Below are positions 5,511 through 14,207 of a stretch of DNA of 17,957 nucleotides, one piece after another. Position 1 is the stretch's first letter. Every line of letters starts with the position of its first letter. A model generated the notes under the pieces. The model was not told where the DNA came from, searched no databases, and saw nothing but the letters and a program-made list of their open reading frames with translations. Made by a program: the position numbers and the translations under genes. The stretch covers positions 1 through 17,957 of the forward strand of contig CAZNCJ010000047.1 in assembly GCA_964571595.1 (NCBI GenBank), in the 5' to 3' direction. Source of the stretch: CALCKU01 sp964571595. Its GTDB lineage: Bacteria; Pseudomonadota; Alphaproteobacteria; Caulobacterales; Maricaulaceae.

Positions 5511-8384
5511 GTGAGGCGACGGCATTTGTCCCAATTTAAACACATTCAAACGAGAATGACACATGGTTTTTTAACCAGCGTGGCCTTGGGCGTGAGCAGC
5601 TTAAGCGGCTCCGTTAGCTATGCCACGCTCGGCGGGGTCTTGGCCCTCACCTCCGCAAACCCGGCGCTCGCAGCCAGCTATACGCCGCGCGCAACACCCG
5701 TCACGCCGACCAAATATTATAAAATCAATCTGGGCGAACATGCAAAATCCGATAAGCTGGTTCTAGATTGGCGTAATGAAAGCCAGGAACTGAAATTTGA
5801 AATCCCCGAAAACCATTGGGTAGATGATATTGAGCTGGTTATATCCGCCGACCCAGTAGGGGGTATATCTAGCCGAAAGCCGTTAAATTTTAAACTCAAT
5901 ACCGGCAAGGTCACAGCCGTTAAACCCCAAGGCCGCGCCTTTGATGCCCGCATTAATCTTAGCACGCGCTATATTCGCACGGGCACGAATAAAATTTCAA
6001 TCAGCCTGCCAAAATCAGCCTATACTGACTGCCTCAATCCCTTTGACGGCCATTGGGATATTGATCTGAAAAACAGTTTCATTGTGGTGAAAACCCGCCA
6101 ACGCACGCGTCATAAATATCTGAGGCAGGTAAACCAAACGCTTAGCTCGAATGCCTTTGCCCCTAAAAGCGTAGCCCTGCTGGCTCGCGGTGAAAACACG
6201 CTCAAACTACAGGCCTTGGCCGCGCAGGCCGTATCTATGCGTATGAGTGAAATTCCAAATTTCAGATTGCATAAAGGCGGAAGCGATCTGGAAATTATCG
6301 CTGCCAAACGCAGTGAACTGGCTAATTTGGTGATTGATAAAGACATCCTCTCTGACAGAGGGCCGCGCCTTTATGTCGATGAAGGCCAAAAAATGCGCCT
6401 TGTTATCACAGGCGATAATGACGCGCAGCTTTTGGAGATGATGCAGGCTTTTTCGAGCTATAAATTACCCAATGTACGGCGCTCTAAAGTCAGCCTTGGT
6501 GAGCTTGTCTTACACGATGCTTTTGCAGACATAAACAAAGCTGCGAATGGCACACAGCGCCTCGCAGATCTGGGGGTAACGGATTTTGATGATAATTGGA
6601 GCCCGCGCGCGCAGTCTTTAACATTTAATGTCGATGACCCGCTGGCCAGTTCTGCGACTCTGCGCCTAGACCTCGGCCAAACTACAAATATAGAGCCAAG
6701 CTCAACGCTATCGGTAAATTTAAACGGGCAAGACCTCGGTAAGACCCGCCTGAATAAAAAACGCAAATCCGTTGTCTTCGATATTCCAAAACATAGCCTG
6801 CGCGGACGGGATAATGTCTTAAAACTCATCCCGAGCCTTGAGATGAAATCCACGCAAGAGGCCTGCGCACATACATACCAATCCCACGGGCTAAACATCA
6901 AACCCAGCTCCACCCTAAAAATGGACAAGATAGCCGCCTCACCTGTCACAGAACTAAGCCGTCTGACAGCCTCAGGAAGTGTGTTTTCTGACAAGCTGGG
7001 GCAAGATAGCCGTATCATTTTATCTGCACGCAGTTCGCAAGATATGGCCGCCAGTTTCAAAGTATTAGGCCAACTCGCCAAATCCTCTGGCAAGAGCTGG
7101 GCGAATGCTCAATATCTGCGTATCTCTGATCCCAAGGCCACATCATCAGACAAACACGTCATGCTCATCGGGCCAAATAGCGCGGCCTTGAAACGCTATA
7201 TCTCAACGGCGCCCAAAAGCCTGCTCTCTGGGATAAAAGGTCAAGCCATAGCGGGTACAATTCCCAAAAAGAGCGCCAGCTTACCCGTCATTGATCCGAC
7301 AAAATATACCAAATTGGCCTATAATAGCGCGGATATAAGCTCGCGCAGTTACAAAAAAACCCGCCTAACCTCCTCAGGCCTGGCCGCTATTTATGCTTCT
7401 GATAACAAGGCTGGCAAATTAACGGGTGTGATCACGACAACGCCGGGTCGCTCCTTTAGTCAAAGCGTAGATCAGCTGATAACGCCGCAAAGCTGGAACA
7501 GGTTAAGCGGGAGTGTAGCACGCTGGAACCAAAGCACTGTGCTTATGGCGCAAGTCTCCCAACCCGTCCCCGGTTTTACTTCGCCGCTGGCTACCACGCC
7601 AAAGGCCTTTACAAGTCTCAATCTCGCAGATTTTAATTTCGAGGCCTTTACCTTGGCAAATATGGTCAATGCCTTGGACGCTGGTTATTTTTCTGTGCAA
7701 GATAAGGTGACAAAAAAATGGGCTGAAATGACGGGACTAAAACCCGAAGTCTTTACACATCCGAGTAATGGTTTGCGCAGATCAGTGCCAAAAACTTCTG
7801 AAGATAAACAACTCAATGTAGTTCCCAGACTCAGACCCGCAAAAGACACCCCGGTAAGTGCTCAGACATTTACGGCGCGTATTGGCAGTTTTTGGGCTAA
7901 TCTACAAAATAGAGCACAGACAAAAGCCACACCAAATGATCGTCTGGCGCAGCCCGTTACCGCAGCCCCTACACCCATTGTAAAAACCGCGCCAAACGCC
8001 GTTAAGAGCCTAAACAGCCAAGCTGATCCAGTTGCGAAACTTGTCTTACGCGGCAGTGTAAAACCCGGATTTGCAAAATCGGCCAAGGTGGACTGGAACG
8101 CCGTTAAAACGAAAATAAGTGATCCAAAAAAATGGAGCTCATTGTCGTTATATGACTTCGCCCTAGATGATGATTTCGCGGCCATAAAGCGTAAAAGCGT
8201 AGCTCTTTCTGCATCTTTCTCTGAGAAATTCAAAGGCAGTAAATTATTAGGCCACTCAGGACAAGATGTGAAATGGGCGGGTCAGACGGTTTCTCAATCC
8301 GGCTTACTGCTTGTCTGGATATTCATCTTTATCTTTATTTTATTGTCACTTATCAGCCCAGCTTCGCGCGCAAATAAACAATAA
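5511..8384 (+). CDS. BcsB-like periplasmic polysaccharide-synthase subunit
   Basis: 957 residues starting at GTG 5511; ATG 5556 is an alternative but would remove the basic n-region (RRRH) of the signal peptide. A signal sequence ends near ALAAS (about residue 55). The body resembles BcsB, the periplasmic partner of cellulose synthase, with two similar halves: TDCLNPFDGHWDIDLKNSFI (C174, W182) and a second half with EACAHTYQSHGLNIKPSSTL. A single C-terminal membrane helix (LLLVWIFIFIFILLSLI, about 932-948) and a short basic tail match the BcsB anchor. It is longer than usual (about 750-800) because a Lys/Ala/Pro/Thr-rich, low-complexity stretch of about 130 residues (about 765-895) precedes the anchor. 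No BcsA, cyclase or other synthase gene is nearby, so the polymer and partner are unknown. It is divergent from the GTA operon. Confidence 0.72.
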   Translation: MRRRHLSQFKHIQTRMTHGFLTSVALGVSSLSGSVSYATLGGVLALTSANPALAASYTPRATPVTPTKYYKINLGEHAKSDKLVLDWRNESQELKFEIPENHWVDDIELVISADPVGGISSRKPLNFKLNTGKVTAVKPQGRAFDARINLSTRYIRTGTNKISISLPKSAYTDCLNPFDGHWDIDLKNSFIVVKTRQRTRHKYLRQVNQTLSSNAFAPKSVALLARGENTLKLQALAAQAVSMRMSEIPNFRLHKGGSDLEIIAAKRSELANLVIDKDILSDRGPRLYVDEGQKMRLVITGDNDAQLLEMMQAFSSYKLPNVRRSKVSLGELVLHDAFADINKAANGTQRLADLGVTDFDDNWSPRAQSLTFNVDDPLASSATLRLDLGQTTNIEPSSTLSVNLNGQDLGKTRLNKKRKSVVFDIPKHSLRGRDNVLKLIPSLEMKSTQEACAHTYQSHGLNIKPSSTLKMDKIAASPVTELSRLTASGSVFSDKLGQDSRIILSARSSQDMAASFKVLGQLAKSSGKSWANAQYLRISDPKATSSDKHVMLIGPNSAALKRYISTAPKSLLSGIKGQAIAGTIPKKSASLPVIDPTKYTKLAYNSADISSRSYKKTRLTSSGLAAIYASDNKAGKLTGVITTTPGRSFSQSVDQLITPQSWNRLSGSVARWNQSTVLMAQVSQPVPGFTSPLATTPKAFTSLNLADFNFEAFTLANMVNALDAGYFSVQDKVTKKWAEMTGLKPEVFTHPSNGLRRSVPKTSEDKQLNVVPRLRPAKDTPVSAQTFTARIGSFWANLQNRAQTKATPNDRLAQPVTAAPTPIVKTAPNAVKSLNSQADPVAKLVLRGSVKPGFAKSAKVDWNAVKTKISDPKKWSSLSLYDFALDDDFAAIKRKSVALSASFSEKFKGSKLLGHSGQDVKWAGQTVSQSGLLLVWIFIFIFILLSLISPASRANKQ

Positions 8385-8402
8385 GGCGGCAGCTATAAAG
8401 GC

Positions 8403-8879
8403 CTATAAGGTCTTGCACATCCGAACATGAATACCGCCCTTAACCGGCTTTTCCCATTCGGTTTTAAACCCCAGACTTTGGTAAAGTTCGACATTGCCCG
8501 AAAACAATTTATTCGTATCCAAGCGCATACAGCTTTTCTGCAATTCACCCGCCAAATCTTGAGCATATTGCATCAATAATTTCCCTAGACCTTTGCGCTG
8601 AAATTTGGGCGAGACACACAGATTTTCGATAAAGAGACACTCACCCTCTTCATAGGTTTCTATCATGGCGGCTAAACTGCTTCGGGTGGTTTCACCCTCG
8701 GTATGGTGAAGCAGGTCAAATCTATGTTTTTTAAGCGCGGTGTCATAATCCACATCCATAGGCAAAGGATTACGCCCGATAATCGGCACCCATTTCCCGT
8801 AAGCTGCATGGACCAGCGCCTCTATATCTGCGCTATCTGCGGCCACGCCGCGCCTGATTTCATAGCTGTGTAATGACAT
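8403..8879 (-). CDS. GNAT family N-acetyltransferase
   Basis: 158 residues, cytoplasmic. It transfers an acetyl group from acetyl-CoA to an amine; the substrate is not predictable. The acetyl-CoA loop is VSPKFQRKGLGKLLM (residues 89-103, with the Q/RxxGxG signature Q94-G99), preceded by beta strand CLFIENLCV. Motif B follows at SGNVELYQSLGF (127-138), including the usual ELYxxLGF. The length is normal and the start ATG is at 8879. It lies 83 bp downstream of the histidine kinase on the same strand, so the two may share a transcript. It converges with the BcsB-like gene with only 18 bp between stops. Confidence 0.9.
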   Translation of the reverse strand: MSLHSYEIRRGVAADSADIEALVHAAYGKWVPIIGRNPLPMDVDYDTALKKHRFDLLHHTEGETTRSSLAAMIETYEEGECLFIENLCVSPKFQRKGLGKLLMQYAQDLAGELQKSCMRLDTNKLFSGNVELYQSLGFKTEWEKPVKGGIHVRMCKTL

Positions 8880-8962
8880 GGGCTGACAATAAGGACTTAT
8901 TCAACAAAACCAAGTGGGTAGATAAGACGGCGAGTTAGAGGCCCGTAGATAAAGGGCGCGGA

Positions 8963-10696
8963 TTAGCTATCGTTAAAATCCGCATCGACAGGTAGGTAAA
9001 TATCCACTGTCGTGCCCTCACCTTGCTGACTGGCTATCGCAAAACGTCCCTGATGCAGCTCGGTTAAAGACTTCACCAATGATAAGCCCAGACCGGAGCC
9101 GCGCTTTTCTGAAGTTTGCCCGCTCTGGGTTTGCTCATAGGGTTGACCCACGCGTTCCAACTCTTGCGTACTCATACCCGCGCCATTATCACTGACAGAT
9201 AGATGGATCGTATCACCCGCCTTCTTAGAGCCGACAACAACCCGTCCGCCTTTGGGTAAAAATTTCACAGCATTACTAATCAGATTAAGCAAAATCTGGC
9301 GCACAGCTTTTCTATCGGCGACTAATGACAAATCATCATCAATCGCAATTTCTGCGTCAAGGCGCACAGAAGCCGTATCAGAGACTGGCCGCATCATTTT
9401 AATAGAGCTGCGGATAACATCGGCAAGATCAAACTCATCATAGACAAGCTGATATTTACCAGCCTCAATTTTACTTAAGTCTAACACATCACCGATCAGA
9501 TCAAGCATATGCTGCCCGCTATCATGTATGAGATCAGCATATTCAGCATATTTGCCCGGCAAAGGCCCAAACAGGCGCGAGCGCATCATATCTGAAAAGC
9601 CGATAATCGCATTTAGCGGCGTGCGTAATTCATGGCTCACCCCGGCAAAATACAAATTACGACTCCGCATTTTGTCATCTTCTGACGTGCCGGATATCTC
9701 TTCTATAATTTCTATATTCGAGGTAATCTCGCGCATGAAATCCCCGTCCCCACGCTTTGACATATCCTGAATGAACAAGCCCACATCCCCGTCTTTGAGC
9801 GGTAAGGCGCGTATATCGAGATAGGTTAAATCATCGTCTTCTGAACGGGCGGCTATCACACGGTCCTGCACATGGTCTTCACGGCGTGAGAGCTTGATAA
9901 CGTCCAATATTTGGGATTGCGCCTGAACGTCTAATGATAACAACCCTGTTCCAAAGCCCAATAGGACATCGTCCTCTTTTTTATCTACGCCCGCATTTCC
10001 GCTGGCTAAATCAGTCGTCTCGTTTAGGCTTAAGCCAATAATGTCAGTGTCAGAGAGCAATGTAACTTTGTCATTGCCGTCAATATGTAAAACCGAGCCG
10101 GGATAGGTTGCGAGTGTGCGACTACACAGCTCTGCCCGCATTTTTTCTGCGCCGCTAACGGCTTGTAAATTAGAAGTCTTGTTTTGTGCTCCACCCTCTT
10201 GCCAGTTCTGCGTGATTAAATCTGCCTGAGACGGAGCCCGCGCCGCAGCAAAAAGAGAGCCGACCATCATAAATAATGTCGCCATTATACCCGCTTTTTT
10301 AACCCATTCCATCTGCTCGGCATTGGCAATAGCCTCAGGGAGCACACCAACATGTCCAGCGTAATATAATATGCCCGCAAGCAAGGCGGCGGCAATTAAA
10401 GCCTCAATGACAATTTCATTTTGAAAATGCGCTGCAATGGTCGGGGCGCATAAAAACAAGATCGCCATAGGCACAAAGGAAACACCAAGACAGGCAATTA
10501 TTGCCATAGCCAGCCAGGAGAACACGACGACAATTTTGGTCCATTCGTGATGAATAACCGGCCAAAGCAGCGTTGTGATAATCACAGGCATGACCGCGCA
10601 TAAGCCGTAAGGCAGCAAAGCCATCATATCCAGACCGCGCAGATATGCCGCCACAGCCGCAGCAGCCAGTGCCATCAGCCAGATGAACATTGCCAT
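8963..10696 (-). CDS. Membrane sensor histidine kinase, DivJ/PleC-like
   Basis: 577 residues. Residues 1-155 hold about five or six hydrophobic segments, consistent with a membrane sensor domain. A PAS-like region follows (about 185-315). The dimerization domain contains the phospho-acceptor in AGVSHELRTPLNAIIGFSDM (H355), then FGPLPGKYAEYADLIHDSG and DVLDLSKIEAGKY, typical of the alphaproteobacterial DivJ/PleC group. The ATPase domain shows the N box NLISNAVKFLPKGG (N475), G1 DNGAGM (503-508) and G2 GSGLGLSL (533-540). No receiver domain is fused. In Caulobacter, DivJ (about 600 aa, polytopic) phosphorylates DivK and thereby controls CtrA; length and layout here fit that role, but assignment to DivJ rather than a paralogue is not proven. 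It is divergent from the aminotransferase gene. Confidence 0.88.
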   Translation of the reverse strand: MAMFIWLMALAAAAVAAYLRGLDMMALLPYGLCAVMPVIITTLLWPVIHHEWTKIVVVFSWLAMAIIACLGVSFVPMAILFLCAPTIAAHFQNEIVIEALIAAALLAGILYYAGHVGVLPEAIANAEQMEWVKKAGIMATLFMMVGSLFAAARAPSQADLITQNWQEGGAQNKTSNLQAVSGAEKMRAELCSRTLATYPGSVLHIDGNDKVTLLSDTDIIGLSLNETTDLASGNAGVDKKEDDVLLGFGTGLLSLDVQAQSQILDVIKLSRREDHVQDRVIAARSEDDDLTYLDIRALPLKDGDVGLFIQDMSKRGDGDFMREITSNIEIIEEISGTSEDDKMRSRNLYFAGVSHELRTPLNAIIGFSDMMRSRLFGPLPGKYAEYADLIHDSGQHMLDLIGDVLDLSKIEAGKYQLVYDEFDLADVIRSSIKMMRPVSDTASVRLDAEIAIDDDLSLVADRKAVRQILLNLISNAVKFLPKGGRVVVGSKKAGDTIHLSVSDNGAGMSTQELERVGQPYEQTQSGQTSEKRGSGLGLSLVKSLTELHQGRFAIASQQGEGTTVDIYLPVDADFNDS

Positions 10697-10865
10697 TATC
10701 AGGCCATTATGTGCGCCGCGAATACGAATAGACTTACCCTATTTTCAAATCCCTTCTAACAGACTAGATTTTACGCTTTAATGCGAGTGTTTTCGCGTGT
10801 ACGGGGTGTAATTGTGACCCACTCGCCTCAATACGACCCTGCTATAACTCACTTGGTATGGATTG

Positions 10866-10886
10866 CATCACAATCAGGCCGTGATG
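10866..10886. promoter_or_regulatory. Short dyad upstream of the aminotransferase gene
   Basis: CATCAC and GTGATG separated by nine bases, 37 bp before the ATG at 10923. A larger dyad (GCGAGTG at 10783, CACTCGC at 10820) lies further upstream in the same 226-bp divergent gap. Either could be an operator or leader hairpin; there is no direct evidence for which. Confidence 0.25.
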
Positions 10887-10922
10887 TATAAACGGCTTTG
10901 ATGGGTTTGTACGGGAGAATAT

Positions 10923-12059
10923 ATGCGTAATTTTGAACTCGAGACCTTTTTCTCGACATGGGAGTTTAAAGCCCGTTACCATATGACGGCCTCTGATGCG
11001 CAAAGCCTCTCTGTCGGCGAGTTACTCGATATGGCAAACCTCCCTCGAGACTATCTGTCGGATTTGCATCTGGGTTATACGGAAACTTGGGGCGCACCTG
11101 ATCTGTGCGAGGCGATTTCCCAAACTTATGACACTATCAAGCCCGATGAAATTCTGTGTTTCGCAGGCGCAGAAGAAGGCGTTTATACCGCCATGCGAGT
11201 GCTGCTCAAACCCGATGATCATGCGATTATTATAGTCCCAAATTACCAAGCCGCCGAAACAATACCTCTTGATATTTGCGACGTCAGCGCCGTCGGGCTT
11301 GATGCGGATAATCACTGGCATCTGGATGTTGAAGCTATCACCCAAGCCATACGCCCAAATACCAAACTTGTGTCTGTATGTTTTCCCAATAATCCGACAG
11401 GCCATATCATACCCCAAAAAGATTATGCGCGCCTCATTGAGATATGCCGCGAGCACGGGCTTTATTTGTTTAGTGACGAGGTTTACCGCGGGGTAGAACT
11501 GATTGAGAGCAAACGCATTGCCCAAGCTGCGGATGTCTATGAAAAAGGCATCTCATTGAACGTCATGTCAAAAGCCTACGGCCTGCCCGGATTACGCATT
11601 GGCTGGATAGCCTGTAAAGACAAAGCCCTGTTGGAGGGTCTTGAAAAATACAAACATTATCTGTCCATTTGCAACTCCGCGCCCAGTGAACGCCTCGCCC
11701 TTATTGCACTGGGTGTGCGCGAAAAACTCCTCAAAAGAAGTCGGGCGCTCATGCGTGAAAATATATCGAAGCTGGATGATTTCTTTGGTGATTACCCAGA
11801 GCTTTTTGACTGGCAACACCCGGATGGCAGCTGTATCGGATTTCCGCGTTATAAGGGACGGGACGGGGTAGAAAATTTTTGCAAAAACTTGGTTGAACAA
11901 GAAGGCGTGCTATTACTGCCGGCCTCAATTTACCGTTCAGAGCTGATGCGCGCGCCAATCGACCGGTTTCGCATTGGCTTTGGCCGTGAAAATATTGATG
12001 CGGGCCTGACCGCATTTCGAAGTTTTCTGGACCGCAAACATAATGAACTTAAACCGTAA
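10923..12059 (+). CDS. PLP-dependent aminotransferase, class I/II (fold type I)
   Basis: 378 residues with GGGAGA 5 nt before the ATG. A cytoplasmic enzyme that moves an amino group between an amino acid and a keto acid through pyridoxal phosphate. Visible family motifs: AGAEEGVYTAMRVLL (cofactor phosphate region, 81-95), FPNNPTG (154-160, N157 near the cofactor ring), SDEVYRG (184-190, D185 and Y188), the Schiff-base lysine in MSKAYGLPGLRIGW (K217) and RFRIGFG (R350, substrate carboxylate). The substrate is not clear; the sequence is closest in style to aminotransferases paired with ornithine cyclodeaminase-type enzymes. The next ORF, overlapping by one base (TAATG), is a remnant of exactly such an enzyme. 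The two were probably one operon for a non-housekeeping amino acid. Confidence 0.88.
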   Translation: MRNFELETFFSTWEFKARYHMTASDAQSLSVGELLDMANLPRDYLSDLHLGYTETWGAPDLCEAISQTYDTIKPDEILCFAGAEEGVYTAMRVLLKPDDHAIIIVPNYQAAETIPLDICDVSAVGLDADNHWHLDVEAITQAIRPNTKLVSVCFPNNPTGHIIPQKDYARLIEICREHGLYLFSDEVYRGVELIESKRIAQAADVYEKGISLNVMSKAYGLPGLRIGWIACKDKALLEGLEKYKHYLSICNSAPSERLALIALGVREKLLKRSRALMRENISKLDDFFGDYPELFDWQHPDGSCIGFPRYKGRDGVENFCKNLVEQEGVLLLPASIYRSELMRAPIDRFRIGFGRENIDAGLTAFRSFLDRKHNELKP

Positions 12060-12181
12060 TGCAGCGCTTTTGTCTTGATCAAATAAAGCCCGTATTAGAC
12101 AATAAAGACGCCGTGCTGACAGGTCTGGGCGCGCAAGATTTGGCGATTGCCTCTCTGGTTTACGCCCAGCTTAACCCGTAA
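12059..12181 (+). pseudogene. Internal-deletion remnant of an ornithine cyclodeaminase / mu-crystallin family gene
   Basis: A 40-codon ORF starting in the TAATG overlap with the aminotransferase stop. Its first half, RFCLDQIKPVLDNKDAVL, reads as the N-terminus of an ornithine cyclodeaminase/mu-crystallin protein. Its second half, GLGAQDLAIASLVYAQL, reads as the family's C-terminus (usually SVGxAxxDLAxAxLVYE). The intervening 270-290 residues, including the whole NAD-binding domain, are absent and the frame is kept. The simplest reading is an in-frame deletion of about 0.85 kb. The product could not be enzymatically active. A genuine 40-aa protein is possible but less likely given that both ends match one family. 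Confidence 0.65.
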
Positions 12182-12327
12182 GTCAGATTTGCTTTTTAAT
12201 TCAGCGCGTTCAATCCAGCACCTTGATATTTATCCCGCGAAAACCTATGTGAGATGTCGAAAGACTAATGCTTGGGGCTCATAATAACAGACCCCATAGC
12301 GACATAACAGATTTAGATTTTAACCCT

Positions 12328-12753
12328 ATGACATATCCGGAAAACATTCAGACACTCATAGATGACTTCGCCTTTCTGGGCGATTGGGAAGAGCGCTATA
12401 TGTATGTCATTGATCTGGGTAAGAAATTACCCGAACTTGCCGAAAGTGAAAAAAACGAAGCGACCAAAGTCAAAGGCTGTGTCAGCCAAGTCTGGCTTGT
12501 CACAGAACTTAGCAAGCAAAACCCGCCTCGCTTTACATTTCGCGGCGATAGTGACGCCCATATCGTAAAAGGTCTGGTCGCCATTGTGCTTGAAATATTT
12601 TCAAATCGAACCGCCAAAGAAATTATTGCGATAAATCCCGAAGCTATCCTTAAGGAACTCGATCTGACAGAACATCTCTCACCCCAACGCTCTAACGGCC
12701 TAAAGGCCATGATAGCGCGGATAAAATCTATGGCGGAACACGCCGTAAATTAA
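12328..12753 (+). CDS. sufE: SufE family sulfur acceptor for Fe-S cluster assembly
   Basis: 141 residues from ATG 12328; a start 60 nt upstream is in frame but SufE proteins normally begin a few residues before the DDFAFLGDWEERYMYVIDLG stretch. SufE accepts persulfide sulfur from the cysteine desulfurase SufS and passes it to the SufBCD scaffold. The active cysteine lies in KVKGCVSQVWLV (C51, the same number as in E. coli SufE). Other family features: KLPELAESEKNEATKVKGC, FRGDSDAHIVKGLVAIVL and LSPQRSNGLKAMI. It is full length and without lesions. No other suf genes are in the window; in alphaproteobacteria sufE is often separate from the suf operon and commonly lies near mucR and the DUF6456 pair, as here. 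Confidence 0.93.
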   Translation: MTYPENIQTLIDDFAFLGDWEERYMYVIDLGKKLPELAESEKNEATKVKGCVSQVWLVTELSKQNPPRFTFRGDSDAHIVKGLVAIVLEIFSNRTAKEIIAINPEAILKELDLTEHLSPQRSNGLKAMIARIKSMAEHAVN

Positions 12754-12819
12754 GTTGGGCTATTGGGGCTAAGGCGGCTTAAAAGCTCAAGGGGAAACGA
12801 TACACTGAGCGGATAATCA

Positions 12820-12852
12820 TTATCTGGCCCTACCAAGGGTAGAGCCAGATAG
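12820..12852. terminator. Strong hairpin downstream of sufE
   Basis: A stem of about 14 bp with one mismatch: TATCTGGC-C-CTACC pairs with GGTAG-A-GCCAGATA around a 3-nt loop. It lies 67 bp after the sufE stop and 177 bp after the end of the converging gafZ-like gene. There is no clear U tract on either side, so it could be a weak bidirectional terminator, an mRNA-stabilising hairpin or a dispersed palindromic repeat. The rest of the 12754-13028 gap shows nothing else that I recognise. Confidence 0.4.
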
Positions 12853-13028
12853 TGTGTTGATTATGGGCAATATCAACTGCGTAGTGATGTACCCCCAAAG
12901 TATTCACTACTGATTCTTAAATGTCAGAATTCGTTCTTTATGTTAAGATATAGCTGTCTCCAACTATGTGTTTAAAAAGACTTATTGTTGAGTTTTATCT
13001 TTATCGGCCCCTTCTACAATTACCGAGC

Positions 13029-13778
13029 TTATGACTGCCGAATTTCTGTCCCGTAATATTTCACCAGTCTTTGTAATCCGAGTTTCAAAATCATCCGTCC
13101 AGATGTTCTAGCCCAATTTTCTGTACGTTCCAGATTGTCCAATGACAACTCATTGACACACACACCAATGACGGCGCGGTCCAGCCCGCCTAAATCATTT
13201 AGGATTTGCATGACACGTTTCTTAGCATCCAACCTTGAAATAGATATATCCTCCGCCCGCGACATGTTTGTTGCGCTTTTTTGTCCGCTCGCACCCGCCG
13301 CCTGCATATAGTTCTGGGTTGAAATTTGTCCTAAATGACAAAAATTATAATCAGAGGCGAAACGCTCGCCGGCCTCTATTTCTGCGGCTGATAAAATAGG
13401 CTCTCCCGCCTTATCCTTTAACCGCGCAAGACGGCGCAAAGAGGAGGCATTGGCGTTAAACACTGCTTTTCGCTTCGACCCGCCCGGTATGTATATGTCA
13501 CGCTCGATATAATCCCTATGCTGGGCGGCATGCGTCTTGCCCTGAATTTTAGCTTTATGACGGCGCAAAAAGGAATAAGCCAAATGATAGCCCCCTGCCC
13601 GGGCCTCAATAATACCTTGGGTCAATAGATTACGAAACTGCGCCTCATTTAACCAGCAAACAGGCCGGCGTCGACGATCTCCGCGTGGATAAGCGGCAAA
13701 GAGATCGGCAAATTCACCCCTGTAAATCACAGCCTCTTTCTCAATGAGAAGATGGAGTATTTTTTTCTCTGCATTCAT
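13029..13778 (-). CDS. gafZ: DUF6456 protein, GafZ-like GTA activator subunit
   Basis: 249 residues. The N-terminal 75 residues look like a winged-helix module (KKILHLLIEKEAVIYRGEFADLF, then NEAQFRNLLTQGIIEARAGGYHLA). The C-terminal half is a clear DUF6456 domain: ASSLRRLARLKDKAGEPIL, SAAEIEAGERFASDYNFC, DAKKRVMQILNDLGGLDRAV, GVCVNELSLDNLERTENWA and RTSGRMILKLGLQRLVKYYG. In Caulobacter, GafZ acts with GafY and IHF to turn on the GTA cluster and let RNA polymerase pass terminators; in Rhodobacter both parts are fused as GafA. Here the gene overlaps its gafY-like partner by ATGA, implying coupled translation. The reading frame is intact. Many alphaproteobacteria carry DUF6456 proteins, so a different target is possible, but a GTA cluster lies 8 kb away. 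Confidence 0.68.
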   Translation of the reverse strand: MNAEKKILHLLIEKEAVIYRGEFADLFAAYPRGDRRRRPVCWLNEAQFRNLLTQGIIEARAGGYHLAYSFLRRHKAKIQGKTHAAQHRDYIERDIYIPGGSKRKAVFNANASSLRRLARLKDKAGEPILSAAEIEAGERFASDYNFCHLGQISTQNYMQAAGASGQKSATNMSRAEDISISRLDAKKRVMQILNDLGGLDRAVIGVCVNELSLDNLERTENWARTSGRMILKLGLQRLVKYYGTEIRQS

Positions 13779-14152
13779 GAATAGGCCTCACCGCCATTAC
13801 TCGCAGGGTTGGTATTCACGCCCATATGTGGTCGTGGAGCCCCTGTGAGGAATGTTTCAAGCCTACAAATTTTAGCATCCAGCATGGGATCTTCGCGTTG
13901 ATCTTCTATAACATGACAGGCATGGCTGGCCGTAGAGCGGTCGCGATTAAACACGCGCGCCACGCGCGATAAGTTGACATCATAAACGACGTTCAACAAA
14001 TACATGGCGAGTTGTCTGCCAAAGGCGGCGCGTGATGTCCCCTTAGTCCGGTTATCAATTAGTGTATGTGGTATCCCAAATTCCAGGCCAACCGCCACCA
14101 TAACTAATTGGACAAATAGCTGATCTTGGGTGTCATTTTTTTTAGGCTTCAT
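13775..14152 (-). CDS. gafY: DnaA domain IV-like HTH protein, GafY-like GTA activator subunit
   Basis: 125 residues from ATG 14152, chosen because GAGGGAT lies just upstream; ATG 14164 is the longer alternative. The protein is a free-standing DnaA domain IV-type helix-turn-helix: helix QLFVQLVMVAVGLEFG (11-26), RTKGTSRAAFGRQLAMYLLN (35-54), NLSRVARVFNRDRSTASHAC (60-79) and IEDQREDPMLD. The NRDRSTASHA segment corresponds to the DNA-contact signature of DnaA (RDHSTVLHA type). It lacks the DnaA AAA+ domain, so it is not an initiator. The family includes Caulobacter GafY and the N-terminal half of Rhodobacter GafA, direct activators of GTA promoters. The 4-nt overlap with the DUF6456 gene strongly supports that pair. 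An IS1595-family element sits 64 bp upstream of the start, so native control is likely lost or altered. Confidence 0.68.
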   Translation of the reverse strand: MKPKKNDTQDQLFVQLVMVAVGLEFGIPHTLIDNRTKGTSRAAFGRQLAMYLLNVVYDVNLSRVARVFNRDRSTASHACHVIEDQREDPMLDAKICRLETFLTGAPRPHMGVNTNPASNGGEAYS

Positions 14153-14207
14153 ATAATCCCTCATCTGTCTTTCATAGTGGAGCTTATACTACTTTAAACA
14201 AAAAAGG

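Noticed and set aside
6458..7093. 211-codon minus-strand ORF inside the BcsB-like gene
   Set aside because: Antisense shadow of a real gene; composition (Arg/Ser/Leu-rich) is typical of such frames.
10812..10848. Promoter TTGTGA...TATAAC upstream of the aminotransferase
   Set aside because: The spacing between the boxes is 25 bp, too long for a sigma-70 promoter.
11022..11525. 167-codon minus-strand ORF opposite the aminotransferase
   Set aside because: The plus-strand aminotransferase has all catalytic motifs; the antisense frame has none.
13775..14164. Chromosomal replication initiator DnaA
   Set aside because: Only a domain IV-like HTH is present; the AAA+ ATPase domain is missing and it is paired with a DUF6456 gene.
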